DNA of 64,000 nucleotides, taken from positions 1,734,501 to 1,798,500 of the forward strand of contig RCSZ01000011.1 of the NCBI GenBank assembly GCA_014898425.1, given 5' to 3'. Shown here one piece after another: positions 62,595 through 64,000 of the stretch. The notes below the pieces were generated by a model. The model was not told where the DNA came from. It worked only from the letters and a program-made list of their open reading frames with translations, and made no database searches. A program made the translations under genes and the position numbers. The DNA is from Botryotinia globosa (Eukaryota; Ascomycota; Leotiomycetes; Helotiales; Sclerotiniaceae). Numbering within the stretch: position 1 is the stretch's first letter; each line of letters opens with the position of its first letter.

Positions 62595-64000
62595 ATGAAG
62601 CTCACAAACCCAAATGATGTACCTGTGTACACCATTTCGGGTGCTTCCACTGCACGCCCTCTACCTGACTGGCTTGCTCGCAAAAGAAAGCGTAGTTTGA
62701 AAAACGATCCAGAATATGCCAACCGCGTCGAACTCTTGCAGGATTTCGAATTCGAAGAAGCTAGCTCTTGTATAAGGGTTAGTGAGGATGGGGAATGGGT
62801 TATGAGTACTGGCACATATAAACCGCAAATCCATACACATTATCTTCCCCATTTATCTCTTTCATTCGCAAGACACACAACAACCCTTAATCATTCCTTC
62901 ATTCTCCTGTCTAGCGATTACACAAAATCACTTCATCTACAAACCGATCGTAGACTAGAATTTCATACACAGGGCGGATGTCATTATCAAACTCGATTAC
63001 CTCGGTACGGGCGTGACCTTGTCTACGATAGAGCGTCAACGGAAGCATTAATACCTGCAGTTGGTGTCAATGCAGACGGTCTTGGAGAAGTATATCGATT
63101 GAATCTCGAAATAGGACGTTACATGAAACCATACCAAATTGACGTTGGCGGCGATGACCTGACGACTTCCGGTGGCGGCGCTTTACAAGGAGGCATAAAT
63201 ACTGGAAGTGTCAATTGTGCATCTATTGCCGAAGAAAGTCATAATCTCATGGCTTTTGGAACATCAATTGGTACGGTGGAGTTTTGGGATTCAAGATCCA
63301 AAGCAAGAGTAGGAATTCTCGCAGGTCAGCAAGGAGGAATTACTGCGCTTGATTTCGACAGATCAGGAATATCGATTGCGACAGGATCCTCCGAAGGAAT
63401 GGTACAATTGTACGATCTTCGACGGCCTGTGCCAATCTTGACTAAAGATCAAGGATATGGTTATGCGATCAAGACTTTGATGCACATGACCACTTCTTCA
63501 CAAGAGAAGAAAATCTTATCCGCAGATAAACGAATCATCAAATTGTGGGACGAGACAGATGGAAAAGCCTGGACATCGGTTGAACCAGCAGTGGACATCA
63601 ACTCAGTAGCATGGTGCAAGAATAGTGGCATGCTCCTCACGGCCAACGAAGGAAAGCAACAACATGCCTTTTTCATTCCACAACTGGGTCCTGCACCAAA
63701 ATGGTGTTCATTCTTGGATAATATGGTTGAAGAAATGGCAGAGGAAGCACCAAGTGAGACTTACGATAATTACAAGTTCTTGACAGTACCAGAACTCAAA
63801 GCTCTCAACCTGGGCCATCTCATCGGAACTACCAATCTTTTACGGCCATATATGCATGGTTACTTTGTGGCTTCTAAACTCTACGAGCAAGCCAGGTTGA
63901 TTGCTAATCCATATGTCTGGGAAGACGAAAGAACCAAACGAGTCAAGGAGAAGGTTGAGAAGGAGCGAGCCAGTAGAATCAGAGGTGGCAAGAAGGTTAA
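62595..64000 (+). CDS. ENP2: ribosome biogenesis protein ENP2/NOL10 (partial, runs off the right edge)
   Basis: One open frame from ATG 62595 to the window end covers 468 codons with no stop and no intron needed. ENP2/NOL10 is a nucleolar WD40 protein of the small-subunit processome, required for 18S rRNA maturation. Visible family features: MKLTNPNDVPVYTISG at the start, LPDWLARKRKRSLKNDPEY, TGTYKPQIHTHYLPHLSLSF, GCHYQTRLPRYGRDLVYD, and WD-like blades (LMAFGTSIGTVEFWDSRSKA; IATGSSEGMVQLYDLRRPVP; KKILSADKRIIKLWDE). After the propeller come EMAEEAPSETYDNYKFLTVP and ALNLGHLIGTTNLLRPYMHG, and then the charged C-terminal region begins. The C-terminal NUC153-type region lies beyond the window. Confidence 0.95.
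   Translation, partial: MKLTNPNDVPVYTISGASTARPLPDWLARKRKRSLKNDPEYANRVELLQDFEFEEASSCIRVSEDGEWVMSTGTYKPQIHTHYLPHLSLSFARHTTTLNHSFILLSSDYTKSLHLQTDRRLEFHTQGGCHYQTRLPRYGRDLVYDRASTEALIPAVGVNADGLGEVYRLNLEIGRYMKPYQIDVGGDDLTTSGGGALQGGINTGSVNCASIAEESHNLMAFGTSIGTVEFWDSRSKARVGILAGQQGGITALDFDRSGISIATGSSEGMVQLYDLRRPVPILTKDQGYGYAIKTLMHMTTSSQEKKILSADKRIIKLWDETDGKAWTSVEPAVDINSVAWCKNSGMLLTANEGKQQHAFFIPQLGPAPKWCSFLDNMVEEMAEEAPSETYDNYKFLTVPELKALNLGHLIGTTNLLRPYMHGYFVASKLYEQARLIANPYVWEDERTKRVKEKVEKERASRIRGGKKV

Overview
This window is nuclear DNA from a filamentous ascomycete. Genes have few, short introns (about 48-150 bp) with GTAAGT/GTATGT-like donors and CTAAC/CTGAC-like branch sites. Recognisable fungal genes include Mediator 13, NOT4, a complex I 30-kDa subunit, a Zn2Cys6 regulator relic and an allantoate-permease-type MFS transporter. 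A Leotiomycete (Botrytis/Sclerotinia type) seems plausible, but that is my impression and not proven by the sequence. Exon boundaries were read by hand from splice signals and frame continuity; I could run no search.

Layout. 0.5-4.7 kb: a two-exon BTB protein ending in a chromodomain, then a gene-poor stretch with a second BTB relic. 4.8-13.2 kb: four well-supported genes: a DUF2433 phosphoesterase-like protein with an RGG tail; COQ5; the E1-alpha subunit of branched-chain keto-acid dehydrogenase, divergent from COQ5; and a CUE-Smr protein resembling yeast Cue2. 14-18.2 kb: an unassigned, probably decayed minus-strand locus, divergent from a large fungal orphan gene with one in-frame TGA. 18.7-20.5 kb: an AT-rich block holding a 1078-bp transposon with perfect 27-bp inverted repeats and TA duplications. 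20.7-20.9 kb: tandem repeats. 21.6-27.4 kb: the NPC1 sterol transporter (NCR1) and nicotinamide mononucleotide adenylyltransferase. 27.4-30.5 kb: no recognised gene. 30.8-36.7 kb: the HECT ubiquitin ligase UFD4/TRIP12.

36.7-46.6 kb is accessory: a G-rich 9-bp minisatellite, a 345-bp miniature transposon related to the first one, a carboxylesterase pseudogene, a Zn2Cys6 transcription-factor pseudogene, and an intact six-exon MFS transporter. It looks like the remains of a small uptake/catabolism cluster. 47.6-64 kb returns to conserved genes: complex I NUO-30.4, NOT4 (probably with a long form using a far downstream exon), methylthioadenosine phosphorylase, MED13, and ENP2 running off the right edge.

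Themes: mitochondrial metabolism (COQ5, BCKDH E1-alpha, NUO-30.4), NAD and methionine salvage (NMNAT, MTAP), sterol traffic (NCR1), and ubiquitin or RNA quality control (UFD4, NOT4, Cue2-like). The least ordinary items are the BTB-chromodomain chimera, the two related inverted-repeat elements, the dead esterase/regulator pair beside a live transporter, and the nonsense codon in the 15-18 kb gene.
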